This document shows positions 21,300 through 32,039 of a DNA stretch of 64,000 bases, in pieces (position 1 is the stretch's first letter; each line of letters begins with the position of its first letter). The DNA comes from Holtermannia corniformis (Eukaryota; Basidiomycota; Tremellomycetes; Holtermanniales), in NCBI GenBank assembly GCA_001599935.1, contig BCIJ01000027.1, forward strand, positions 171,428 to 235,427. The letters run 5' to 3'. A model generated the notes under the pieces. It was not told the DNA's origin. It did not search any database and was given only the letters and a program-made list of their open reading frames with translations. The translations under genes were made by a program, and so were the position numbers.

Positions 21300-23664
21300 C
21301 TAGATGTCGGGTGTCAACCGATCATACTGCGGCAACGTCAGCGAGGCACCGCCGCATCACGAGCACCGACCTTGATCCACTCGTCGATCTGCGAGACCGA
21401 CTCGGCAATCTGCCGTGCTTCGAGGTAGACCCAGATCTGCTCCAGTCAGTACTGCCGCCGGCACTCGAGCAGAAGCCGCACCTTGGCCATGGCCCACACA
21501 TTGCCCGGCTGCACCGTCTTCATGGCCTCTCGGCTGCCCATCTGCCGCCCGACCTGTCGCAAGATCGGCAGCGCGCTCTTGAACAGGTCCATCCCTGGAT
21601 CCAGCTGCCTGCCAATGCCCTCGAGCAGCAGAATGCTGATCACCGTGTTGACAAAGTCACCCTCCATCTTGACATGGTGCTGGCGCACGGCCAGCAAGAC
21701 GTCGGTCAAGATATCGGAAATCTTGATCTTGGCGAGCGAAAACGTCTTGGATTTGACGCTCAGAACGAGGTGCTGCATCTTGAGCGCAAACGTCTCCTCG
21801 TCGAGCGCCAGTTCGGGCGTTCGACACCGCTCGACCATCAACTTGCCGGCCTTGTACCCGTCAAACTCGGCAACGGCTTGAAACAGGTCGAGAAAGTTGC
21901 GGCGATTCGTAGGTGAGAGCGTCGTGACGAGCCCGGCGTCGATAAAGATCAGCTGCGGCTCGTAGCCTTGGGCCGAGAGCTCGTCGAGCTTGGCAAGCCA
22001 GTGGGACGGGTCGTGTGCGAGCGACGAGAGCTCGTGTACAAGAGCAGAGGAGGAGGCAGACACGGTTGGGATGGATGATGGGGACGAAACTGGCGTGGGA
22101 CGAAAGTAGTCGAGCACCGAGGAAAAGTAGTCACGCGAGGTCCGCTTGTAGAAGCGGACCATGATGTTGCCGCTGTGCGTTTCAGCTTGGCTTGCCCCAG
22201 CTGGATATAGCACTCACGGATGCAAGTCACCATGCGTCCAGTTGTCGAGCAAGAGCATGTTCTGCGCAGCGTCAGCCACACGCAGCCCACTGAGCGAGAC
22301 CCACCAAGAACGCATCCAGACCGATATTGGCAATCCGGTCATCGTACGGTCCGCCGCCGTTGCGCAAAAACCACTTGAGCGGCAGAGCGTCCTCAAACTC
22401 CTCGACCATGACCTCTCGCTGAGCCTCGCGCTCGTCTTGGCCCAGCCGGATCGGGCGCGGGAACGCAACGCTCTGCCCGCGGTGGGCAAAGTTGGTCGTG
22501 AACCGATCGAGGTTGGCGCCCTCGACGCGCAAGTCGAGCTGCATGTTCATCATCCCACCGAATACCTGCACTTCTTCTGGGAGGGAGATCCACTCCATCC
22601 CGGGGAAGAGGTTGATGAACCACGCGAAGACTCCCATGATGGCGATATCGCGCCGGATCGTCTGGGTCACACGAGGATGGAGGACTTTGATGGCGACCGA
22701 GGTATTGGCGACGGCGTCTGCTGAGGTGGCTTCGGTGGGTGGCAAGAGGGAAGGCTTGAGGGTCGCTTTGTACACCTGCAAACGTCAGCCGAGCACCGCG
22801 CCAGGCGTGCGGCATACCTGAGCAATCGCGCCGCACCCAATAGGTTCATGTTCAAACTCGTCAAAGATGTCGTCAAAGCTCATCCCGAACGCGCGCTGGA
22901 TGATCCTCTTGGTGTGGTGGAAAGAGTGGGGCTTGCCGTTTGAATGCAGTTTCGACATGCGTTCGCACAGGGCAGCCGGGAACAGGTCGGCACGCGAAGC
23001 GGCCCACTGTCCAAGCTACGAGGGATCAGTCTAGCCAAGCACGGCGACCCAAACGCACCTTTATAAACGTCGGTCCGGCACGCTCCATCTGCTTGACGAG
23101 AAAGCCGTACCACCATACCGCGCCCCAGTTCTCCTCGTCATCGCGCCTGCCTCGCCTGAACCGCTTCGATACGTGTCCAGAACCATTGCTGCCGATGAGT
23201 AGCATCGGTGCTGCTAGGATGACGGGTCCAAAGATGAACGCAAGGCGGAGGAAGCGAACGGCGGTCAGAAAGGGTTCGATGATGTAGTGTCGGAGCAGGC
23301 TGAGCGCGGTCAGAGGGGCTTCGGATGGCGAGTTGGCGACGAGAGACGAGGATGGTATTGTGGATGGCTGGTGTGGGATGAGCTCGGCAGGGAAGAGCAG
23401 AACATTGTCGGATCTCTGCGTCTGGAATGCAACTAGGCCAAGACCGAGCGTCGAGGAGCCGATGAGTAGTACTCGAGACCTCGACCAGCCGCCAGATGAC
23501 CCTTGATAACCTCTTGGGCTTGTCAGCGTTGAACCAAAGCGGTGCGAGGTCGGTTGGGCGACTGTCGATCGAGTCGCTAGCCTCGACCGAGTGACATCAC
23601 CGACTCGGACCGCTGGACCTCTTGCAGCACATCGCCAGCTGACGGCGACGAGTCGAGACGCCAT
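21300..23664 (-). CDS. ABC1/UbiB-family atypical kinase, ADCK2/Cqd1-like
   Basis: Seven exons on the minus strand (23059-23664, 22818-23015, 22305-22775, 22218-22261, 21482-22172, 21371-21436, 21300-21326) give 700 residues. The N-terminus is Arg/Ser-rich without acids, a mitochondrial presequence, followed by one or two hydrophobic segments (ILAAPMLLIGS about 145-156). The family block RAGPTFIKLGQWAASR contains the KxGQ motif. SVAIKVLHP carries the nucleotide-site Lys, then HGDLHPGNIMVRF the catalytic loop and LIFIDAGLV the metal-binding Asp. This pattern, with the WWYGFLVKQMERAG lead-in, is that of human ADCK2 and yeast Ypl109c/Cqd1, which sit in the inner membrane and affect coenzyme Q distribution. 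Coq8 itself is less likely. The last two introns (GTGCGG and GTCGGT donors) are inferred from phase and branch sites. Confidence 0.88.
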
Positions 23665-23917
23665 GGCGTGACAAGCTGGATGCTTGCAGCCTGATCAGTC
23701 GGGACAATGTTGGGAGTGCAGCAAACAATGGTGATGGTTACAGAGTACAAGATGTCTGAAGATCGGCGCCGGGTTGTCGCGGACAAGACAACTTCCGGCA
23801 GTGACGATCCGAGGCAACGTTGGGTATATTCTCCGACTGTATAGTACGGGTCAGGCAGGAGGTGCATTGGTTCATGATTAGATCAACGTCTGATCTCTGG
23901 AGCTGCATCTCCCACGC

Positions 23918-25346
23918 TTATCCATGCTGCCACATCCTCGACCTGGCCGCGATCAGCCTGTTTTCCGCACAGCCCATCATACGCACGTCTTTCCAGTAAA
24001 GCCCTTGTCGCTCAACCGCTGCACCTCTTCCGGCGTCAGGTCAAAAGTCAAGGCTTTAGCATTCTGTTACGACCCCATCAGCACAGCGCTCCGTCTCGCA
24101 ATCCTACGCACCTGCTCGGCCTGGTGGCCGTCCCTCGCGCCGCCGAGTGGGATAGCGCCTTTTTGAATGACCCAGTTGATGGCGATAGCTGAAAGCGGCA
24201 CGTCGTATTTGGCGGCGAGCTCGCGCATGACGTCTAGTAGCGGCTCGAGCTCGTCCATGGGAATGTCGGAAAAGCTACGTCTGGATCAGCAGCGAATACC
24301 GAACGACGGGAGACGTACCGGCGGCCCTTTGGTGGCGGGTTGGCGGCCGAGTACTTGCCTGTCAAGCGGCCCATCCCAAGCGGCGAGTCTGCGGGCATAA
24401 GCTAGACTTGGTGAACCGCATCACCCAACTCACAAGCCATGCACGCGACACCCAGCTCCTTCATCGCCGCCAGCAGGCCATTCTGCTCGGGCAGTTGACG
24501 CAGCAGGTTGTACTCGATCTGATTCGAGGCGAGTGGCACGCCGTGCTTTTTCAGAATCGCGTGCATGTTGCGTCTCGTCGGCATCAGCGCGCGTCGAGCA
24601 AGGACTTGACGACGCACAACTCGTTTTCGCTAAAGTTGGAGACGCCGACATTCTTGGCGAGCCCGAGCTGGTGGCATTTGGCGAGCTCACGGCCTTGGGC
24701 TTCCCACGAGTGAGGTCCGATCGGGCCGTGGATCTGCCGCTGTGAGTGGGAGACGTCGCGGAAACGAACAGACTGACCATGTAGAGATCCACACTGTCCA
24801 CGCCCAGCCGAGTCAGAGAGCCTTTGAGCCCCGCGACCACACCGGGCGTCAGTAGGAAAAAGTTGCGCAGCGTGGGGACGGGCAGCCCTGGATGCCTGAT
24901 CAGCTTGAGCGGTGATCAACGCTCGGCGCACATTTCGTTGCCAGCACGAGCTGGCTCCGAATATCTTCCGAAGACTCCTTGATTAGCCTGCCGATGAGGC
25001 GCTCGGATTCCCCGTTGCCGTAGACTTCGCTGCACACGCGGTCAGTGTGGACTGGCATTGGCGGATTCTGACGCACGCCGTGTCGAAAAAGTGGATACCG
25101 TCCTTGTGCGTCTGCTGCCATGCCTGCTGGATCTTTGGCCAGTCATCTGGAGAATGCTCCCACAAGCTGTGCTGTCAGCACGAGCGCGCGACGATGCCGA
25201 CAGGCGCCCACCTGTCGCCCCACGACCACGTCCCTGAACGGCCACGGAATCAGACCGGAATCATGCCGTCGGCGGGAAGACGCACCGATTGCCAGAGGTG
25301 GGACCTGCAGGGTGCCGAGCGAGAATGCTTTTGTCAGCGCTGGCAT
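23918..25346 (-). CDS. aldo/keto reductase
   Basis: Eleven short exons on the minus strand (25286-25346, 25212-25233, 25077-25166, 24932-25029, 24778-24887, 24618-24739, 24434-24573, 24319-24388, 24112-24280, 23987-24063, 23918-23942) join in phase to 327 residues, the usual length of this NADPH-dependent (alpha/beta)8-barrel family. Catalytic residues are seen: Asp and Tyr in HFFDTAEVYGNG, Lys in LVLATKWLP and His in YMRQIHGPIG. GLAKNVGVSNFSENEL and MAYSPLGMGRLTG are family blocks, and IPLGGARDGHQAEQ the cofactor-phosphate loop. It resembles fungal and plant pyridoxal-reductase/auxin-induced-type members; the substrate is unknown. Two apparent frameshifts (near 24888 and 24600) disappear once the acceptors ATCCAG at 24888 and GACGAG at 24574 are used, so the gene is intact. 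Confidence 0.9.
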
Positions 25347-26977
25347 GGTTGCCTCTGACACGGCGGTGAGCAACCGTGCGGTTCAGGCAGGCCAAACGCC
25401 GGCTGAGACGTGACGTCACGATTGTGGTCCGCTGCGCATCACGAGAATTCGACGCGGAGCCCGAGATAGAGTATCAAGCGCAACGAGGGCATCGAGAGCT
25501 TGAGTCAAACGCGATCTTGGTGTTGCGGGTCGCGTCCGATTGCCGGATTGCGCAAGGATCGACGATAGAGTGCGCCGCTGGATTTAGAGTTGGAGCTGGC
25601 TCGGCGGATCGACGCGACGGCTTTCTTTCGGGACCGTTCGCCAATCACCTGTAGTGTTCCTTTTTCATTATCGGGACGGTAGGCCGGGACCTGGCGGGCG
25701 CAGGGCGCAACGTCGAGCGCCATGCTGACGGCGCGAAGACTGCAAGCCACTGCCTAGGGCGCACCCTTGAACGGTAAACGTAAAGTGCACGGCGTCGCCG
25801 GGAATTCAGCGGCAGCAAGACGACGACCATCCGGTCGGCGGCTTTCGGGTGAGGTGACGAGCAAGCACCTGCCTAGATCTCGACCGAGCCGCACCCCACG
25901 CCACAGAGGCGGAGCGCACTGCATGTCCGAAGATTGTGGTGAGCCCAAGCAAGCTCTTGGTTGCTGAGCTTGCGGAGAGCATGAGCCATGGTGATCGACA
26001 CTACGGGACCGTGGCGGCGGGCCCGTGCGCGCTCACAGCGATCACTGGAAACGGCCGATAAGAGTGATGGATGCACCATGTCCCGAGTCCGAGAGCCCCT
26101 GTGTGTCCATGTACGACGCCCTGCGCCTTGTCGTCTCGGCTGCACACGCACGATGACTGTAGCGATGATGCAAACGGGCGCCGGTCCACCCTCGCACCCG
26201 TCACGTCTGCTAATCGGACTTGAATCGTGATCCTAATTCGATTAGTAAATTCACCAATGCCGTCCTGCCGCGATTGAGTTTACCCAAAATTCAGCCTCGG
26301 CTCGCCTGCGTTGACTCTGGACACTGTCGAGCCGTCGTCGTCCATAGAGCACTGTCGAGCACGTCCACAGTCCATCCTTGCTCTTCGTACGGTCAAGAGC
26401 TGCGTGTCCAGCACCGACCGCGGTCAAGACCGAGCTCGGGTCGGCACCACCCTGCCCGTCCTCGAAACCCGCCAGTGTCCAGTCGTCGGATCGCACGCAC
26501 GTCGTCTGAGCTCAGCAGTCGTCTACGCCAGGGTGAGTGATCGCCAGCTGCGTCGAGCTGTTGTCGAGCCTGGCTCATCTCATTTTTGCAGCAATCTCCG
26601 TCCGTTCCGGACGAGCTCGTCCGCATCTCGCGGTCACGGTGGTCTACGGCACTGACAAGTGAGTCGTGTGCACTCGTCTGTGCATCCAGGCCGTGCTGAC
26701 AGTTATCAAGACTCGACAGCTCCATCTCCAAGCACGGCTGCCAGCTGGCATCGAGCTCATCGCCGCAGTCACCGCACTGCCGTAAGAAAGAAACGGGAAC
26801 CGCAGAGCTCCAGAGCTGCATCCTCGTTGCTGCACGCCCGTGCTCGCCTTGACTCGTCGACGGTACGTCCTCAAGCACAGACTGCCCACAGACTGGTCGC
26901 AAAGGCTGACTTTTCGCCCCCTAGCGACCTCGTTCATGCAAGATCGTTCGCCTCCGCTCGAGATCTGACCCGTCATC
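25347..26977. promoter_or_regulatory. 1.6-kb divergent intergenic with spliced 5' leader
   Basis: This separates two divergent genes and is the longest gap in the window. From about 26300 on, the plus strand shows introns by signal (GTGAGT at 26532 with TTTGCAG ending 26591; GTGAGT at 26660 with CTGAC and TCAAG ending 26710). The CENP-B-type gene therefore probably has a long, spliced leader. A 106- and a 114-codon plus-strand frame in this leader are Arg/Ser/Pro-rich and unconvincing. The part 25600-26280 shows nothing. Confidence 0.4.
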
Positions 26978-29424
26978 ATGAAACGTGAACATTACCAGCC
27001 GTCCGACACCGAGGCGGATAGCGAGGACGGCCTCTACCTCCCGATCGACGCGGCTGCAACGCCCCCGGGATCGGTCAAGGCCGAGCCGCTCAGCTCGACC
27101 CCGCACGGTTACGCCGAGCCCTCGATGCAGTATGCTCTCTCGCCAGAGAACACGCTGCAGCCGCATCAGTCGAGCACCCCGATCCAGCATACCCGTTCAC
27201 ACTCGCTTCAGATCCTCCAGTCGCCTCTCAATACCCTCGCGTACGACCACCCGCAATCGCATCTCTCCACGCCCGTTGACAACAGCCCGACAGACCTCGC
27301 GGATAGCTTTGTGCCGTACGAGTACACACACTACTCGCACCCGCAGCTGAACGCCGTCTCGCTTGATGACATGGACAAGACGCCAATGGTCCCAGACAAC
27401 GCCGAAGACGGACGAATGGCATCGACCGCGGCGTCGTTGCCGCAACCGGATCCAGATGCTACCATTCGTCAGCACCCACGAAAGCCCACCCAGCCCCTGC
27501 TCTCGCCGTTCAACCCTCGCTTCTCCCACGCAGCACAGGCACAGCCCGTGCACTACTACAATGAGCTACCGGCAGACCAATACGGTGCACCTGCCCACCC
27601 TGTCTACGCCGACCCCAATGCCTACTATGGGTATGCACTCCCGCAGCCTGGCTCGGCCGGCATCTCGCCTCAGCACAGTCCGTATGGCAACTACCATCCC
27701 GCTCAGATGCCGCAATACATGCAGCCGGGCATGTATCAGCCGTCACCCACGCAACCCCAGCAAGTCGTCTTCTCTGAATCGATGCCTGCCCAGATGGCGC
27801 AGTACGCCGTACCGCACCACTACATGTTTGCCAACCACCCACCGCGCAGTCGAGGCGGCTCACCCGAGTCGAGTGCGCCAAGCCAAGCGGAAAGCGTCAC
27901 CTCGAGCTTGGCTCGGTCCCACTCGACCTCGACCGCAAGCTCGGACCCGCGGTTGCCTGCACGGCCAAAGGTCAAGCTCACGGTCGAGGACAAGCGTCGG
28001 ATCGTCGAGATTGCGCGCGGCAACACGTCGTTGCGTCAGGAGGATATCGCGCGGCAGTATGGGTACGTTGCTCGCCCTGGTCTTGTCGTTACTCATGCTC
28101 CGTAGTGTGGATCGCAGCACCATTAGCAAGATTCTCATCTCGGCTCACCGCTGGACCGCACCTGTCGAGACGTCTGCTCCGGTACCTAAAGCTCCGAAAG
28201 CCGTCGGCGGCCGCTTTCCAGCTATCGAAGCGCGCATGCACGAGTGGATGGATATGCAGTTTGCTGCTGGGCGCGACGTCCGCGACGCGACGGCCCGCGA
28301 TCAGGCAAAGCATATTGCGCGAGAGATTGGCTTTCCCTTGGAGCGATTCAAGGCGTCGGCCAAGTGGCTCGACAAGGTGAGTGGGCGTGCTATCCTTCAA
28401 CTCTGCTGACGCTCAACAGTTCAAGGATCGACGAAAGGCAGCCGGCAAGCCGATTGTGTCTGCTTCTTCGGCGGCCATCCTGGATCAAACCCCTGGGCTC
28501 GGCGTGCAAATGTCGACCTCGTATGCAGGTCAATACGTTCCGCAATACTACGAGTACCCGGCACCGTACGCCGCGCCTGCCATCTCGCCTGCAGAGTCTT
28601 CGGCTCTGCTCTCGCGCTCCCACTCGACTGCTACGCTGTCCTCGTCCTCGTCGAGCGGTAACGAGCCCAACGCGACGTCGCTCAACACGCCGAACCGCCT
28701 TGTTGGTGCGAACAAGTCCGACTCGGATCTGCTCAACCACTATGCATCGGCCGCAGAGATGGGACCGCACCCGTCGACGGCCAACAACAGTCCAAACAGG
28801 CAGCGTTCGCAATCCTCGCCGCAGGTTCTGCTCCAGGGCGACGGCCTTGTCGGACCTGGCACGCTGTCGCCCTCTTCTGGCAGGATCCGCACGCAGCGCC
28901 CTGTTGCTGTCGCGCTTTCACGTCAGAACAGCTATAATGGCGCTGGCTCGTCTCCGCGTCGCTCGATGGGACTGCACCGAACCAACTCGTCCAGCTCCAA
29001 CATGATCCTGTCAGCCTCGGCGCGGAGAGCAAGCCGCCCGCCGAGCTTGGCCGCATCGGCATTCGGCCTCACACCCGTCACGCAGGACGGCCAGTGGTCA
29101 CCCATGCCTTCGCCGACGACCAGTGGGAGCAGCACGGGCACGCACTCGCGTCGTCGCTCGGAACAGAGCGCACCAGGCTTGGCGCCTTTCACTTCCTCCC
29201 TCTCCATCATGTCCATCTCGCCCGACTCGGCCACTCCAGGTTCTCTCGTCCAGCCTCTGACCCCTCTGTCACCCAAAGGCTACCACACCGGATATATGCC
29301 AGCCGCTGGCAGCGTCGAAGATTTGCGGTACGCACAGCAAGTCGTCTACCAGCAACCGTCCTACCATCCGGGCTACCCGCTCGTCCAGCATCAACCTAAC
29401 GACGGCTACCCCGAGCATCGATAA
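26978..29424 (+). CDS. CENP-B/Pipsqueak-type helix-turn-helix DNA-binding protein
   Basis: Three exons (26978-28062, 28106-28376, 28420-29424) give 786 residues. The first 320 residues are disordered and rich in Pro, Gln, Tyr and His, with QP-rich stretches as in activation domains. At about 328-370 lies a psq-type HTH (KLTVEDKRRIVEIARG, EDIARQYGVDRSTISKIL). It is followed by a CENP-B-type second HTH at about 395-455 (FPAIEARMHEWMDMQFAAG, ARDQAKHIAREIG, KASAKWLDKFKDRR). In pogo/Tc5 transposases and in CENP-B this pair binds DNA. Here no DDE nuclease follows; the remainder is Ser-rich, disordered and full of SPxx sites. It is therefore a domesticated regulator rather than a transposase. Nuclear role in transcription or centromere/ARS binding is inferred. 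Confidence 0.85.
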
Positions 29425-29531
29425 CTTGTACAGTCTCCTCAACAAAAACCCTGCATCGCATACCGAGACGAGCGTTCCATCATTGCATACAAACCATTGC
29501 ATCTTTCCTATGCATCACATTCAGGACTATG

Positions 29532-31730
29532 CTATTGACTCAGTGAGAGGATACATCCGTGACTGTCCATCTGGGGCGCCTCGAGGCCCATTGTATCGGA
29601 GAAGGGCTGATTCTGGGTCAATGAGTAATGGTTCGTGGTGCAGCCATCGCCTTACATAGGTCCCCCGGACTCGCACGACGTCGAGCCAGCGATGCGCGGC
29701 AAACTCGGATCCCCAGCCTGCCTCTTGCACCCCGTCGGTGATGCTGCGGCGATCAGTCTTTTGAAGGCCACAACGCAAGACTGACCATTGTATCTCATCT
29801 GCCGTCAAGGGAGACAGTCCCGTCGGGTCATGCGCGAGAAGCGACGTCCATTCGGGGTCACTGTCGAGGCCATGGAAACTATCGACCATGAGCATGCGAG
29901 ACGCCATGAGCTGCACGACTTGCAGACGAGTCATATGGGTCCACGTCAATGGGCCTTGGCCGCACGTATGGATGAGCTGATCGGTGAGCAGGCGCATCTA
30001 CGGGCAGGACGTACCTTGATATGCTGTGCGACTCGTTTGAGCTCTCGCTGCGCTCTGCCCAGTGCTGCACCGTAGGCCTCGAGCCACTTGCTCCCTTCCG
30101 GCTTCATGACGGCCTGACGAAGGAGGCGATGGATCATGATGATGATGAAGATGACTTGGATGTCGATCAAATGTACTTCGGAGAGGCGTTGCTGGGCATC
30201 GGCACGGGCAGGGTCGGCTTCGACACTATCGTAGAGGTGGGGGGCCATGCTGCAGATATCCTCTGCGCAAAGAGTCATAAAAATCGAGACTTGGTCTGCA
30301 AGGACGCGCTGGTGTTCGTACAGGGCCGGGAGGGCGTCGAGCGCAGACATTTTGCCGCGGCGCATGGCTGCCAGAGGGATCAGCAGACGAGAGATTTGCG
30401 GTTGCAACTGACGTGCGTGAAAGTTTGTAGCGAACTCTCGCATGAGGCGCAAGTGAGCGACCTTGAGCACGTTGAGCCGTACAGTGTGCGGCATCGAGGC
30501 CAGCTGGCTCGGATCGAGAGGCTGAGAGAGCCACGCTTTGAGAGTTGGAACGTCGTCCAAGTCGTCGGCCGTGAACATCGGTCGGTTGCCCGACTCTGCG
30601 GCAGACCGTGCATCGGCAATGAGCACCAGAGCCCCAGAGGTCATCGCGACGCGTGCAGCATCGACCTCTGAACACTCGGGCGAGGTCACGTACCGGCGAA
30701 ACATGTCGACGGCCGTGTTTGTAAAGGGTCGACAGGCCTCGGCTGGCAGGCATGCTGAAATCTTAGTACACGAAGCCAACAAGGTTGCTCACTCACTCCG
30801 TGCGATAAAGTACATGCCTGTTGCTGTGTTGATAGCACTTGGAGAGGTCGAGCGCCAGATCCCCAGTGTTTCAAAGCGATTGATCGCCATCTTGACAAGT
30901 TGCCTGCATGGTCCCTCGCGAGCGACACCCAGTGTCAAGGGATAGGCCATGTCTGCATCACCGAGGATCGACTAGCCGGTGTGAGCTGTAGTAGCGATAC
31001 CCCTGCTATTACTTACCGGGTGCAAGGTCGTCCTGGCCCCAAGAGCGAGAAACATGCGAAGCGAGACCTGTCGTGCGTCAGTGGGCACGCGCGGCGACCG
31101 GACACACCTCCTGCTCTGCATCCAGCTCTGCTAGTCGCCGGCCAAGGCTCGGCAGTTGACCAGGTTCGATTGCAGGAAAGAGCGAGCCTGCCATCTTGCT
31201 GCCTGGCATCAGTGTTGACCGAGGTCCATGATCAGACTGACCCATGGGACATGACAAAGCTGCACAGGATCGATGCGGTCGCCTCCTCTCGCAACTCGAT
31301 AGCTATCATGCTTTGCTCGGCCGAGATCATGACTGGTGAGGCGCTGGCAGAGTGATCGGTGGACTCGACGGGGGAGGATGGCCCGGCATGGCAGACGGCG
31401 GACGGAGTCGAGCCATACTGCTTTCTAGCAGCATTCAGCCTACTATAGCAAGCAGACTGTCACCCACTCGATGCGGTCGACCACCACGCCCCGACGTGGT
31501 TTCCGAGCGGTGATCTCGACGATACCGGGGCAGCTGCGGCCGTCAGTCCCTGCACCTCTCTTCCATCCCCGCTCACACTACACGCCTCCGTGTGCAGTTT
31601 GTGCACGCTGTAGGTTTGTCACGAAGGTCGCACTTTACTCGTCGCAGCCGACTGCAAAGGCAATTTAGCACAACGTCCTTTGCGGGCATGGCACAGACCA
31701 TGCTTCGCATGTCACTCGCACCGCCGGCAT
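29532..31730 (-). CDS. Zn2Cys6 fungal transcription factor
   Basis: Eleven exons on the minus strand (31699-31730, 31577-31651, 31468-31533, 31242-31424, 31108-31198, 31017-31067, 30797-30971, 30015-30754, 29786-29976, 29656-29743, 29532-29612) keep phase and give 590 residues. The binuclear zinc cluster starts at residue 8 and is assembled from three exons: VTCEACRLRRVKCD, then a 9-residue loop, CTNC and VVCPG. This gives C-x2-C-x6-C-x9-C-x2-C-x6-C exactly. The middle (about 150-480) has the helix pattern of the fungal-specific TF region, with GMYFIARTCLPAEACRPF and a long amphipathic part ending HRLLRQAVMKPEG. The target is unknown. It lies head-to-head, 309 bases apart, with an MFS transporter, the usual arrangement of a pathway regulator and its exporter. 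Start is fixed by the cluster; the last two exons are less sure. Confidence 0.85.
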
Positions 31731-31985
31731 TGCTGCTTCTCAGCGCGAGCGCTACCGCCCGATCAGCAATGATGATCTCACAGCACCGACAGTGATATTC
31801 ATGTCCGAGTTGATGTCCGAGCAACGGCACACGGCCGCCAGGAATAGGACGACGCGTACGAGAGCCGGCACCGGCGCCCGGTCGCTGCCCTGGCAATGAG
31901 CCTTAACACTAACAAAGGCAGCCCTGGCTTCGGTCATCCTCAAGGCCGAGATGTGCACCGAGATGGTCGTAGGGGCCGTGAAGCA

Positions 31986-31991
31986 TATATA
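31986..31991 (+). promoter_or_regulatory. TATA-like box of the MFS gene
   Basis: TATATA stands 48 bases before the ATG at 32040, inside the 309-base divergent promoter shared with the Zn2Cys6 gene. Confidence 0.35.
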
Positions 31992-32039
31992 GCTAGGCTG
32001 CAGTCGACGTTGCCCGTCACTCCCTTTCGTTCGCTGACC

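Noticed and set aside
24560..24960. Frameshifts suggesting the aldo/keto reductase is a pseudogene
   Set aside because: Choosing acceptors at 24888 and 24574 restores one frame with all catalytic blocks, so it is intact.
26220..26655. Arg/Ser-rich frames upstream of the CENP-B-type gene
   Set aside because: They are interrupted by leader introns and have no conserved features; treated as spliced 5' leader.
27363..28409. 348-codon Arg/Ser-rich frame inside the CENP-B-type gene
   Set aside because: Out-of-frame reading of codon-biased sequence; runs straight through two introns of the real gene.
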